Shown here in pieces: positions 22,098 to 33,782 of a stretch of 64,000 bases of DNA. Each line of letters starts with the position of its first letter. Within the stretch, counting starts at the first letter, position 1. A program made the position numbers and the translations under genes. The DNA is from Cymodocea nodosa. Its lineage: Eukaryota; Streptophyta; Magnoliopsida; Alismatales; Cymodoceaceae. Below the pieces are notes generated by a model. The model ran no database searches. It was not told the origin of the DNA and saw only the letters and a program-made list of their open reading frames with translations. Location: positions 5,552,501 to 5,616,500 of the forward strand of contig CM072344.1 in the NCBI GenBank assembly GCA_036874045.1, in the 5' to 3' direction.

Positions 22098-25000
22098 TAA
22101 TAGACTTAGGTGCAGGTATAAATGTTATGCCAAGTGATATATTTGCATCCTTAGGATTAGAAGGCTTAATTCCTACTAGTACGGTTATTCAATTAGATGA
22201 TAGAAGTATAAGATACCCTAGAGGAAAAATAGAGGATGTCTTAATTAAAATCAAAAATTTTATATATCCTATTGATATTGTAATTTTGGATTCCCAACAA
22301 ATTAAGCATAAAAATAGTGATACATCTTTAATTTTGAGAAGGCCATTTTTAGCAACATCAGGGGGTGTTATAAATTGTAAAACTGAAGTAATGAAATTAG
22401 CATATGGTAATGAGGATACTCAATTAAATATTTTCAAACCAGAGAGGTTTGAGGAGTTAGAAATGTCCTTACATACCATAGACTTTTTAGAGGATGAAGG
22501 AGATATGTTAGATGATATGATTCAAGAAGAATTAAATAGGCAAATCAATTCTGAAATTTTAAAAGAAAGTGAAAGCATAAATATAGAAGGAGATTGGGAA
22601 GAAATTAATTTAAAAAATGATGATGTTCAATTAGGAGCTCTAGCTTCTAATGGGCAGCATTCAGAATTAAAACCTTTACCTCCTGAATTAACCTATATAT
22701 TTCTAGAAGATAAACGAACCTATCCAATCATTATTGCTTCAGATTTAAAAGAGGATCAAATAGCTAAATTAAAAGATGTAGTAAAAAGTTATAAAGAAGC
22801 AATAGGATGGACTATGACTGATATAAAAGGGTTAAGTTCAACTTTATGCTGTCACCACATATATTTAGAAGAGAATGCTAAACCTATTAGAATTCCTATG
22901 AGGAGATTAAATCCAAACCTTAAAGAAGTAGTCAGGAAGGAAATAGTTAAATGGTTAGATAATGATATAATTTATCTGATTTCTGATAGCTCGTGGATTA
23001 GTCCAATCCATGTAGTTCCCAAGAAATCAGGATTAATAGTTATTAGGAATGAAAGTCAAGACTTGATACCTACTAGAATTCAATCAGGCTGGAGAGTATG
23101 TATAGATTATAGGAAGTTGAATGCTGTGACTAGGAAAGATCATTTTCCCTTACCTTTTATAGATCAAATGCTGGAAAGATTAGTAGGGCAAGAATATTTT
23201 TGTTTCTTAGATGGGTATTCAGGGTATAATCAAAATCCAGTAGCATTAGAGGATCAAGAGAAAACAACTTTCACCTATCCTAATGAAACTTATGCTTTTA
23301 AAAGAATGTCATTCGGATTATGCAATGCGCTAGCTACCTTTCAAAGGTGTGTGCAGGGCATATTTACTGGAATGACTGAATATTTTTTAGAAATATTTAT
23401 GGATGATTTTACTGTATATGGCAACTCATATGAAGTGCATTTAAGTAATTTAGACCAAATATTAAAACGCTGTGTGGAAAAAAATCTGGTTTTAAATTGG
23501 GAAAAATGTCACTTCATGGTTAAACAATGAATAGTCTTAGGGCATGTTGTTTCTAAAAAAGGGTTGGAAGTAGATAAAGCTAAAATAGAAGTAATTTCTA
23601 ATCTACCAAAACCTATATCAGTAAAAGATATTAGATCATTTCTAGCACATGCTGGTTTTTATAGAAGATTTATTAAAGACTTTAGCAAGATAGCTAGACC
23701 TTTAACTAATCTATTAAAAGATGTTCCATTTAACTTTGATAAAAATTGCAAGGAAGCATTTTTCAGACTTAAGACTAGCTTAATTTCAACCCCTATAATT
23801 CAAGCACCTGATTGGAACTATCCATTTGAATTAATGTGCGATGCTTTTGATTTTGCTATAGGAGCAATGTTAGGATAGAAGATAGAAAAATCTCTTAGAG
23901 TAATTCATTATGCAAGCAAAATCTTAAATGTTGCTCAAGTTAATTACACAACTACTGAAAAAGAATTATTAGCTGTTGTGTTTGCTTTAGAAAAGTTTAG
24001 ATCATATCTAATTGGAGCTAAAGTAATAGTATACATGGATCATTCAGCTCTAAAACATCTAATAAAGAAAAAAGAAACTAAACCTAGATTGATCTGATGG
24101 ATATTATTATTGCAAGAATTTGATCTAGAAATTAAAGATAAAAAAGGTTGTGAGAATGTAGTAGTAGATCATTTATCAAAATTACAAATAGAAAACTCAA
24201 ATATTGAAATTAAGGATAATTTTCCCGATGAACAATTAATGACCATCAACACAATGCATTGGTATACAGACATAGTTAATTACTTAGTTACTAGTTTAAC
24301 ACCTAAGGATTAGAATAGACAGGATAAGAAATTATTTTTCTCAAGAGTAAAATATTACTATTGGGAAGACCCATACTTATTTAAGAAATGTCCTGATCTG
24401 GTTTTAAGGAGGTGTACTCCAGAAACTGAATATTTGAGCATATTGTCTTTCTGTCATGACCAAGCTTGTGGAGGGCATTTTGGTTCAGGGAAAACTGCTG
24501 CAAAAATACAGCAATGTGGGTTTTATTGGCCAACACTATTCAAAGATGCTCATAAATATTGCTTAAGTTATTTAAGATGTCAACAAATAGGAAGAATATC
24601 AAAGAGGAATATGATGCCTCTTAATCCTATTGTTGAGGTTGAAATCTTTGATGTGTGAGGAATAGATTTTATGGGTCTATTTCCTATGTCTAATCAATTT
24701 AATTACATATTGTTGGGGGTGGATTATGTATCAAAATGGATAGAAGCTATTCCTACAAAAACTAATGATAACAAAGTGGTAATTCAATTTATATATTTGC
24801 CAGATTTGGAATACCTAAAGCTATTATCAGTGATAGAGGAACTCATTTCTGTAATAGAAGTTTTGAAGCCTTAATGAAGAAATATGGAGTAAACCACAAA
24901 ATTGCAACATCATATCATCCACAAACAAGTAGACAAGTAGAAAGTGCAAACAAACAAATTAAATTAATCTTAAAAAAAGTAGTAAATCCTACTAGAACAG

Positions 25001-25551
25001 ATTGGGATAATAGATTAATAGATGCACTTTGGGCTTATAGAACTGCTTATAAAATGAGCTTAGGTATGTTACCTTTTAGGCTAGTATATGGAAAAAGTTG
25101 TCATTTACGTGCTGAAATAGAACATAAAGCTTATTAGGCATTAAAAACTCTGAACACTAATTTAAATCAAGTTGCTGATAATAGGAAAATGCAACTAATT
25201 TAATTAGAATAATTTAGAAATGAAGCTTATTTGAAGACTGTAAGAGAAAAAGAAAAAATTAAATTTTGGCATGATAGAAAAATTATTCCAAAAAGCTTTG
25301 AAATAGGACAAGAAGTATATCTTTATATGGCTAGACTCCATAACCATCTAGGAAAATTGAAATCTAGATGGGTAGGTCCTTACATAGTTCGAAATGTTTA
25401 TCCTTATGGAGCTATTGAAATTGAAAATCCTAAAAATCAGAATATATTTAAAGTAAATGGACAAAAAATTAAACCTATTCTGAAAGCACCAAAAAGCTCT
25501 TTTGAAATTATAAAAGAAGTCAAAGTAGAGGACTACTCGAGCTTTACTTAG
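22098..25551 (+). pseudogene. pol: E3 pol: protease, RT, RNase H, integrase (Athila-like)
   Basis: One frame runs to about 24800. Protease: Asp-Leu-Gly-Ala at about 22107, then Gln-Leu-x-Asp-Arg-Ser...Arg-Pro-Phe-Leu-Ala-Thr. RT: Val-Cys-Ile-Asp-Tyr-Arg-Lys-Leu-Asn (about 23095) and palm Phe-Met-Asp-Asp (23396-23407). RNase H: Glu-Leu-Met-Cys-Asp-Ala and Thr-Thr-Glu-Lys-Glu-Leu-Leu. Integrase: His/Cys zinc finger (24455-24600), core from 24660, and a chromatin-facing tail to 25551. Stops at 23876-23878, 24095-24097, 24656-24658 and 25135-25137 replace Gln, Arg, Trp and Trp codons kept in homologous Athila sequence, mostly in E4. A roughly 20-bp deletion near 24795 shifts the frame. Confidence 0.9.
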
Positions 25552-26156
25552 TAAGAAATCAGTTTTTATGTTTATATATATATATAAAAAAAAACATTAA
25601 AAATATATATAAAACATAAAAATCGTTGCAGTTCAACCGACTAGATCCATCGATATGACCGGAACATAAAAAAAATGTATATTAATTTTCAAAAAAAAAT
25701 ATTGGTTTTACCGAAACATAGTATCAGTTCAACCGAAAGAAAAATAAATAAATAAATAAATAATAAAAAATATTTAGGTCTGACCGAAACATAGTATCGG
25801 TTAAACCGGTAAAAAAAACATAAAAACTATTCTTTGTAATATTTTTATTGTTATATTTGCTTTTATAGGGAGTCCGTTGAGTTACGCTTAACTCAACGAG
25901 CTTACTCCATTGAGTCTTGAGTTAGTCAACGAGCTTATTCCATTGAGTTAACTGTAACTCAACGGAATACTGTAGCTAAGACCTCGGATATAATAGTAAT
26001 AGTTGGTTCGGGAAATGACCCGATTACCCGCCTAAACTTAAGGCTTATTTAAACTAAAACCTAGGGTTTTGGGGGCATTATCTGGCAAATCATTTAGAAT
26101 CTAGAACAGTAGAAATCAGAGCAATTCTGTGTTGTGTGTAACTCCACGATGAGAAG
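25552..26156 (+). promoter_or_regulatory. E3 leader of accessory ORF: palindromes, hairpins and TATA-like box
   Basis: Right after pol there are A-rich tracts and repeated ACCGAAACATAGTATC units with CGGTTAAACCG palindromes (25621-25820). Then 25869-25970 carries several CGTTGAGTTA / TAACTCAACG motifs, including a stem of about 14 bp with a 4-nt loop at 25937-25968. TTATTTAAAC at about 26046 is a TATA candidate about 110 nt before the ATG at 26157. E4 54105-54826 keeps the same order. Confidence 0.5.
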
Positions 26157-28373
26157 ATGACACCTGAATTCTAGGAAGAGGTAGTTGACACTGCACAGTT
26201 TCTGAAGGAATCTGAAGAATGGCACACAAGGTAGAAGATCAGAAATACAACAAGAGAGAAAGAGCTACAAAAGGTAGAATCAGAACTCTTTAACTTGAGA
26301 AAAATTTTGGTTGAGTTAGAAATACAGATACCACAAATAATGGAGACACGAATTAGAGTGGCAACTGAAATTGCATTAAGTAAAGAAAGAAAGATACGGC
26401 CAAATAATGAAGTAGCCCTAGAATTAATCCAACGAAAGTCCCGGCTTTGGTTAAAGAGATGAATCTGTAGACGAGCTAAATGGGTGATCTAGGAGCAAGC
26501 AAGGAAAGAAAATGAAGAAGAGGCAACTGAAGAACAAGAGGAGCCGACTACTGAAAGACCTATTCCTGAGGAGCAGCAGCTTGGACCTTCAGTTCCACCA
26601 TTTAAGCCATTGGCACGAGTAGAAATGATGGGGCCTTCAACTGAAGAAGAGATAAGAGAATTTTCAGAATTGGTTCAAGTTGGGAAGAACCAAGGAGAAT
26701 CAGAAGATTTGGCAATGGCCAAAGCACACCTAGTGTTTGATGCACTTTACAAAAAGAGGGCTGCAAAAAAGTTGAAAGCCCAATATAAAATCAAATTGGA
26801 GCAGCATCACGAAGCTACTGCCAGAACTGCTGCGAAACCTGCTGCAAAAGGAGATGAAGTTGGTCCTTCGAGACCAGTAATTATAGGAAAAGTTAAACAG
26901 GAAGAGCCAGTACCTATGGCTCGAAGGCCTATAGAGCCTATTTTTGTAGATTTAATTTCAAAAGATGAAGAGAAAGAACAGGCACAACTAATCAGAAAAA
27001 AGAAAGGAAAAGAAAAAGTGCTTGAATATGAGGAAATTAAATCTGAAGTACCAATTTTTACAAGGCCTGTAGAGCAGATTTTTATTAACCTGTTATTCGA
27101 TTTTGAGGAGGAGCAGGAGGAGCAAAGAAAAGAAAAAAATCAGGTTGAAATTAGTCTACAGCCTATACAAGAAGAAACAGAAATTAGGGCAGAAATTGAA
27201 TTGCCCGTGACTCCATCCTAATCTGTTACAGAATTAGAAAGAACAGTAACAGAACAGATTGGTAGTCAGGTGGAAAAAGAAAGAGTAGAAAATGAAGAGG
27301 CTGAAAGAAGCCATTTGGACAAAAATAATTTCACAGATTCCACTAAAGAACAAGAAACTCTTCAACAATTTATGGAGAGAATTCAAGATAGAGTGGAGAG
27401 TTCTGCCAGCTCACCATCACAAACAAAAACAGAAATTCAGGAATCTGTAGAAAATATTCAAATGCAGCCTATAGAAGAGGAAGAGGAAGAGCAAACCCCT
27501 CTAGAGCAACAAAGTCACCTTCCTGACCCGACTAAAACAACAATTTTGAATGAAGTACATTTTTGTAGTCAGGAAGCTTATACCAAATATCAAGAAATAA
27601 GGGGTTACGACATTATTTACAGTAGACCAATAAATTGGGATGGAATGCAAGAAATCAAAGAATTATTTGAATTCCAAGGTCTACTGCAATTTATATCTCA
27701 AGAAAGAGGGCATGTAGTATATGAGAATTTAGTGCCCTGTTTTTATGCTAATTTGAGAGAAAGAGAAGGAGAATTAATTTCAAACGTGGAGGAAGCTGAT
27801 GTATAGATAACACCAGAGCTTCTCTACAACATTTTTGGTTTAAAGAATGAAGGAACAAAAATTTTGGAAGATACAACTGCAGTTGTATGGATTGAACAAC
27901 AAATTAAGGATTGTTTAGCTATCAATCCTGATGTACCATTATTAAATAGATTGAAGCATTTAAATGGTAAAGCACACATGGTAGCTAACATTCTGATTAA
28001 GAATGTCTATCAACAATAGGGCCATGACATAGAATTAAGTCAATTTGTCAAATGGGCCACATATGCAGTTGTAAATAAGATCCAAATAAATTGGTCTGTA
28101 GTTTTTATCTCCAAGCTGAAAATAGTGAAGAAGAAATTATTTTATGGAGATTTGATTCCACTATTGATGGTGGACTGTATCGATTTCACTAAATGGACAT
28201 CAAAAAGGATCAGATCAAGAACCATTTCAATGAAAGAATACAGAAATTTTGTAGTTGCAGAACTAGCTGTACCTTCTGGAGGAATTACAGGAGCATTAGA
28301 GAAGATTAATCAATTAGAGCTTCAATTAGAAAAACTCCAGAAGGAAGTAGATGAACTTAGGCATAGAGATTAA
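26157..28373 (+). pseudogene. E3 accessory ORF (739 codons, in-frame stops)
   Basis: One frame runs from the ATG at 26157 to the TAA at 28371-28373, with stops at 26172-26174, 27219-27221, 27804-27806, 28017-28019 and a few between 26230 and 26490. The N-terminal part is Lys/Glu-rich and probably helical; the middle has repeated acidic blocks with Ile/Phe-Val-Asp-Leu-Ile motifs. From about 27530 to 28280 lies the globular domain shared with copia E2: Phe-x-Ser-x-Glu-Ala...Lys-Tyr, Leu-Phe-Glu-Phe-Gln-Gly-Leu, Phe-Tyr-Ala-Asn-Leu, Gly-Leu-Lys-Asn-Glu-Gly, Ile-Gln-Ile-Asn-Trp and Lys-Leu-Phe-Tyr-Gly-Asp. A coiled coil ends it. It resembles the 'putative plant transposon protein' domain (PF20167, unverified). 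Role unknown. Confidence 0.8.
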
Positions 28374-28592
28374 ATTGTATTGTTCGTCTACTTATATAAA
28401 ATTGTATGAAATTGTATGATGTACTTGTAATGTAATTGATTCATATTAATGAATGTAAATTTTTTAGATGAAATTTTCATAAGTGTTTTGGATGTGAAAT
28501 GAATGGAATTTATTGAATATTATGTAATTTGTGAAACTTTGTAAATGAATATGTAACAGATTTACAATTTGCTAAATGACAGGATAACTGCT
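28374..28592 (+). other. E3 spacer after accessory ORF, ending in target duplication ctgct
   Basis: AT-rich, no ORF, similar in style to 61760-62038 of E5. Bases 28588-28592 (ctgct) are repeated at 30346-30350. Confidence 0.7.
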
Positions 28593-30345
28593 TGTAGGAT
28601 CGTATGGCTACACAAGAGCGGGGTGAATTGTGTATTTTTAATATTTTATGAAATATAATTGAAACTTTAAAACTCAAAAACAAGTCGAGATAGTGTTTTC
28701 ATAAAATTATTTTTATTCAAGGTTTCAATTACAATATACAATTCAATTCTCCTCAGAAATTGTAGATACAATTATATCTCGATACCATGTACCATCTAAA
28801 CAATTTCATAACTACAAACAGAGAAAACTAATTTGCAGAATTTAAAACATTTCTCCCTGTTTGAGATCTTTCTTCTTCTCCTTTTTCTTCTTCAGCAATT
28901 CTTCAGTGACGAATATCTTGTCTTTCTCTGCTTCACCGAATTTGCTTTCTTCTGATACTTCAAATCTTCAGCGACATAAATCTAACCTTTTCTGCTTCAT
29001 TGAATTTTCTTCCACTTGAGAGATTTTCCCCGAGAAGGTGTTCTTGATCCCTGAAAAAGATTTTTCTTTTGGTGTGCAGGGACGGTTTGATCCTCGAAAA
29101 GATTTTTCTTTTTGTGTGCAAGGATGGTTTGATCAACAAGAACTCTATGCCTTTTATACTGCATCTTCATTTCATGCATATCCTCCACGTTTAATCACTA
29201 CTAGTTTTCCACTTCTCAACGTCTTTTCTTTTTCCTTCATCGAAACACACACGTTCCAACCCACGTTTATATTTCGAATTTCCTTTAATCATCAGTCTTG
29301 GATCTCTAAAAAATTTCCTGCAAAATAAACATTCTCATCCAAAAATTTTTCATCAGTGTAATAAGAAGTCGTTACTTTAATGTTAACTAAACAAGTAACA
29401 CAAGTATATATATATAACTTAACGTTTCTAACATAACAAGTTCATCATGTGCCATTTCACGTGACAAGTACTATAGCTAACTCAATGAACTAAGTCTGTG
29501 GTGTTATGCTATCTCAACGAACCAGCTTAACCTTTCTTTCGGAAGGTTAAACGATAACTCACCGAAAATAGTTTAAGTTTCGGATAGTTACGGATGTAAG
29601 TCACTGAAAAACTCTTTATATTATAAAACTAGTGAGACACATGTCAAGACCTGAAAACATGACTTAAGTTACCTTTCGAATAGTTACGACTGTAAGTCTC
29701 TGAAAAAAACTTTAACTCACCGATTCAGTAATAAACAAATGTTTTTATAATAAGAATTTTACCACGTGCAAAAATAACAACTTAAGTTTATAACGCTAAC
29801 CTAACGCGTTGCCTTAGTGTTCAATATAGCAACTCAATGCGTTTAGTTATGTTAACTTAATGAGTTAAACATGTGCACCTCACATGATACAATACAACAT
29901 TCGTAACTTATAATTTCACCACGTGTATAACACTAACTTAACGAGTTCGTCTCTTCTTTTACTCACTAACTTAACGAGTTATCACATGACCTATTTTAAC
30001 CTTTAAGCCTCTAACTTAACGAGTTCTCACGTGACCTCTATACAAACAAAACTCTAACTTAACGAGTTGTCTAAACGTGCATTGTTCATGATACAGAAGA
30101 TATAACTTTGAAGCATATCATGCTATTCAATAAAAACACACATTAACTTAACATTTAGTTAAATGAGAAATTAATGCAACAAAACGACTAGTTATTAACT
30201 TCAGATCCAATATAAACAAGTATTTATATCAGTAAGCTTTTTCTATATTAATTGATGATTTTAATTTCTTTTCACAAGCAATAGTAATTAAGCAAATATG
30301 ATTATTTTCATTCAGCACACATCATCAAAACAAAAATACTCAACA
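28593..30345 (-). mobile_element. Solo LTR of the copia family, inserted in E3
   Basis: A complete LTR on the minus strand (TGTTGAG...ATCCTACA, 1753 bp) with perfect 5-bp duplications ctgct (28588-28592, 30346-30350). There is no internal sequence, so it formed by LTR-LTR recombination. It holds only degenerate 65-bp units and, at 29520-29715, TAACTCACCGA and TTCGGATAGTTACG motifs of the type also seen in the gypsy LTRs. Confidence 0.95.
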
Positions 30346-31077
30346 CTGCTTAAAAATTTCTGCATGTTATAAGGTAAAATGTAAATTATGTATAACATAA
30401 AATGACCTGCAAGTTAAATCTTTATATAATGCTCAGATTTAAACGTATTTTAATTAGAATGATGCATTAATGACATAGATTTAACTTTATTATAGTTAGT
30501 AGAATGAAAAAAAAAAAAGAACAGAGAGGAACTTACAAGAGTAAAACTTAGAAGTTGCCAAGTGTTAACTCAACGAAGAAAGTCCGTTGAGTTAACTGTA
30601 ACTCCACGAGGTCAGTAATATAATATAAAGTCACTCCGTTGAGTTATCTGTAACTCAATGAAGTTAGTCCGTGGAGTTAGCAATAGTAACCAACTGTATT
30701 CTGTTGAGTTTTCTGTAACTCAACGAGGTTAGTTTGTGGATTAAGCAGAACAGTTATTCTTTTAACCACGAACGAAACTTCGTCGGTTTAGCGGTTACCA
30801 AAATTTGAAATTAGTAGTGGTACACGTACCCATAAAAACAAGAACAACGATGCATGTTGCAAGCCACGTTCTTGCAACGAGATTTATTCACTTTATGGAT
30901 GCGTAGTATATATATAAAATAGAATGTTATTTACAAGTTACCAGCACTTTTAAAAGAAAGGAGAATGCATTGGAGGAACTGGAAGGAGAAGCAGCTAATT
31001 CAACTTCATCCGACAACAAATATTTATAGAATGGAAAGCTTCAGACTAGTATGCAATTAATCTTCTGCTATTTATTT
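30346..31077 (+). promoter_or_regulatory. E3 leader of the downstream gag ORF: hairpin motifs and TATA box
   Basis: No ORF. Bases 30560-30750 hold at least four CGTTGAGTTA-N4-TAACTCAACG-like inverted pairs. TATATATAAAATAG at about 30909 lies about 165 nt before the ATG at 31078; E4 has TATAAATA at the matching place in both copies of its leader (about 46850 and 47625, minus sense). I infer an internal promoter. Confidence 0.45.
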
Positions 31078-32427
31078 ATGAGCACATGGACTCGTTCTCT
31101 AAGCACTAAACGATTAGTAAGAACACCTACCCAGGAATTTTCATTGCAGAGGAGTACTGAAAAATTTTCTGAACTGAACTTTAACGAAATTCTTTAGGGT
31201 GTAGCTAACCTTTCTTTAAAAGAGAACGTAGAGATGACTGCTCTAGTAGAAAAGCCATTAGGAGAGATTTTGTATCCTGAATTAGTTGATGAACCTTCAT
31301 GTATTCGATTGCCAATCTTTGAGGAAGATAGGTTTGAACTGAAATCTAATTATATTAGTCAATTGCCACATTTTCATAAATTAGAAAGAGAGGATGCCTA
31401 TTATTTCCTTAGAGAATTTAATGAAGTTTGTCAAATGATGAAAATGCCGAACATGAGTATAGATGCTATTAAACTTAGATATATCCCTTTTTCTTTAAAA
31501 GACACAGCTAAGAGATGGTTATATACTTTGTCGCCTGATTCAATTTCTACATGGACTGAATTTTGCTCTATTTTTCTGGAAAAATATTATCCAACACATC
31601 AAACGATTAAAAAGAAGAAAGAAATATTAATGTGTAGCCAAAAATAGGGTGAATCATTCTGGAAATATTTTGAAAGATTTAAAGATTTATTGACTCAATG
31701 TCCACATCATGCAATAAATAGAGCACAACTAATAGCTATAATTTATGAAGGCATAGATGTTTCAACGAAATCTTTATTAGAATCTACTTGTCAAAATAGA
31801 TTTTTAAAATTATGTAGTGAAGAAGCATGGGCATATTTAGAAAATTTTGCAAAAAGAACTGCATAGTGGGAAAATTCGGCTGAAGCTATTGCAGATAAAA
31901 GAATATTACCAAGAGGAATGCATGAAATAGATTCTGATACTATGCTTGAGGTGAAATTAAATGAATTAACAAAGAAAATAGAAGAGTTATCATTAAATCA
32001 AAAGCTAGCAAAAAAGAATGCAAACATAAATGACTTAGATATTATTTATGCTAGAAACCAGAGAGATAACTTAGGAAATTCTTATCATCCTAATTGGAGA
32101 AATCACCCGAATTTATCTTGGAGAAACAACAATTTCCAGGGAGGAGAAAATATAAATGAGAAGAACATAAGTTATGAAGTATTAATTGAACAATGAGCTA
32201 GAATAGAGAAATTAGAAAAGATAATCCAACAAGTAAACAATCGTCTAGAATTTATATTTGAAAATGCTGCAATTCAAAATCAAAATATAAATAGAAATAT
32301 ACCCCCTAGACAGAAGGAATCAATAAAAGTTAGACCTATTGGAGGATTGCCAATGCAAGCAATACCTAATTCTATCAACAGAACTATTAATGAAATTGAT
32401 ACCTCCTTTGGGAGGGTAGCTGAATGA
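31078..32427 (+). pseudogene. gag: E3 gag capsid ORF placed downstream of pol (450 codons with stops)
   Basis: The frame runs from the ATG at 31078 to the TGA at 32425-32427 with stops at 31198-31200, 31645-31647, 31864-31866 and 32194-32196. The middle is a Retrotrans_gag-like capsid: Phe-Glu-Leu-Lys-Ser-Asn, Phe-His-x-Leu-Glu-Arg-Glu-Asp, Leu-Arg-Glu-Phe, Ala-Lys-Arg-Trp-Leu-Tyr, Phe-Leu-Glu-Lys-Tyr-Tyr-Pro and Cys-Pro-His-His. Then Asn-Trp-Arg-Asn-His-Pro-Asn-Leu-Ser-Trp-Arg, usual after the knuckle in Athila gag, but no knuckle is present. In normal Athila elements this region lies between the 5' LTR and protease. Confidence 0.85.
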
Positions 32428-32646
32428 AACAGCATAACTAAAGTAACTATGTATAATATAGTAAGCAGAAAAATATAAAAAAGAAAAAAAATGTAAGTTT
32501 AATTATAGTTAGTAGTATCGTAGAGTTATTACTTAACTCAACGAATTTAGTCTGTTGAGTTATGACCTAACTCCACGAGGGTGTGAAGTAGCTATGTTAA
32601 TTTTGTCTCTGTTAATTTTTGTTTATCTTATATAGAATCATAACAG
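32428..32646 (+). promoter_or_regulatory. Leader of the E3 F-box ORF
   Basis: Bases 32520-32582 hold two CGTTGAGTTA-type inverted pairs. The ORF is immediately preceded by a T-rich run and ATAACAG|ATG, which looks like a 3' splice site; CTTATATAGAA just before it is TATA-like. E4 45107-45330 is the counterpart. Confidence 0.4.
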
Positions 32647-33782
32647 ATGGAATTAATGAAATTACCACTAGATGCACTAAGGGAAGTATTGAGTAACCTA
32701 TCAGCTAAAGATCTGTGCAGATTGTGTTGTGTATCAAAAGAAATCAAAGACTGTGTCAAAGAAAAATATTTTCATGGACTACAATCTTCAAAGATGACTA
32801 AGATTAGAGATGGATTTTTATGGAAGTCATTTAATCGTAGTTTAATCTGCTATGAATATTTGAATATGGAAGAAACTATTGGAATTCCACCCAATACATT
32901 AAAAGGAATAGATCATATTATGGGGATGGATGAAGGATTAATTATATATAGAACCAAACCAAGGTATGCAATTCTGTTACCCGACATTTTGATTAAAAAT
33001 CCTATAAGAAGAGAAGAATGGAATATAGGAAGACCTAATAGATATGAAGTACCAACTGAAAATTGTGGGTTAGCTTTAATATTTTCTGATAAAAATTCGA
33101 CCATTCCTGAAAAATTATATTATTGGAGACCAACTGGAAATTGGGATGAAGATTTATGCTTAAGTGTGTATAATTTTCTGAATAGATCTTGGACTGAAAA
33201 TACTATGATATATCTAGGACAGAAATCATTAATTAACAGCATGCATGTCATACTTGACGGATATATATATCTAGTCACAGATATATCAGTTGCATTTAGA
33301 TCTAATTTATACATAGTGACATAGATAGTTATGATGATTTTAAAGAAATATTACCTATACTGAGTGATATAGCTAAACCACCAACTTCAGAATATGATCA
33401 AATTCAATTAGCAATGTGGTATAATGAATATGATGATCCTACTGTATGTCTAATAAGATGGTGGGATGAATTGAAGAAATTTCAAATATGTATTATGAAA
33501 GATCTAAATGAATGGAAGTGGGAAGAAGAATATATTGAAATAGATGTAGAAATAGAAACAGCTACATTATCTTGGAACACAAGAGGATCCCTTTCTGCAT
33601 TTCATTTCATTAATGGTAATACACTTATATTTAGTATTGATAACATACTGCAAGTTTACAAGCTGAAAAGGAAAGCAAATTACATTAAAACAGAATTAAT
33701 AGCAAGAAGAATTATGCCTAAAAAGTTTGCATGGACTGACACGTTTATTCCATTTGTTACTACTTTTCAATCATGTTTTTAA
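32647..33782 (+). pseudogene. F-box protein gene carried by the gypsy element (E3 copy)
   Basis: The first frame (32647-33324) begins with an F-box near residues 4-38: Leu-Pro-Leu-Asp-Ala-Leu-Arg-Glu-Val-Leu, Leu-Ser-Ala-Lys-Asp-Leu-Cys-Arg and Cys-Cys-Val-Ser-Lys-Glu. The rest has the Trp/Tyr-rich beta-strand pattern of F-box-associated or kelch-like propeller domains, e.g. Leu-Ser-Val-Tyr-Asn-Phe-Leu...Ser-Trp. A small deletion at about 33318 (compare E4) shifts the frame to a second piece, 33414-33782. About 375 residues in all, normal for plant F-box proteins. Such proteins dock substrates on SCF ubiquitin ligases through Skp1. It lies between gag and the 3' LTR, in the env position. The nearest plant family is not identified. 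Confidence 0.8.

Noticed and set aside
31078-33782. Gag plus F-box as a separate nested element
   Set aside because: No LTR, PBS or target duplication found around it, and E4 has the same order; kept only as the stated alternative.
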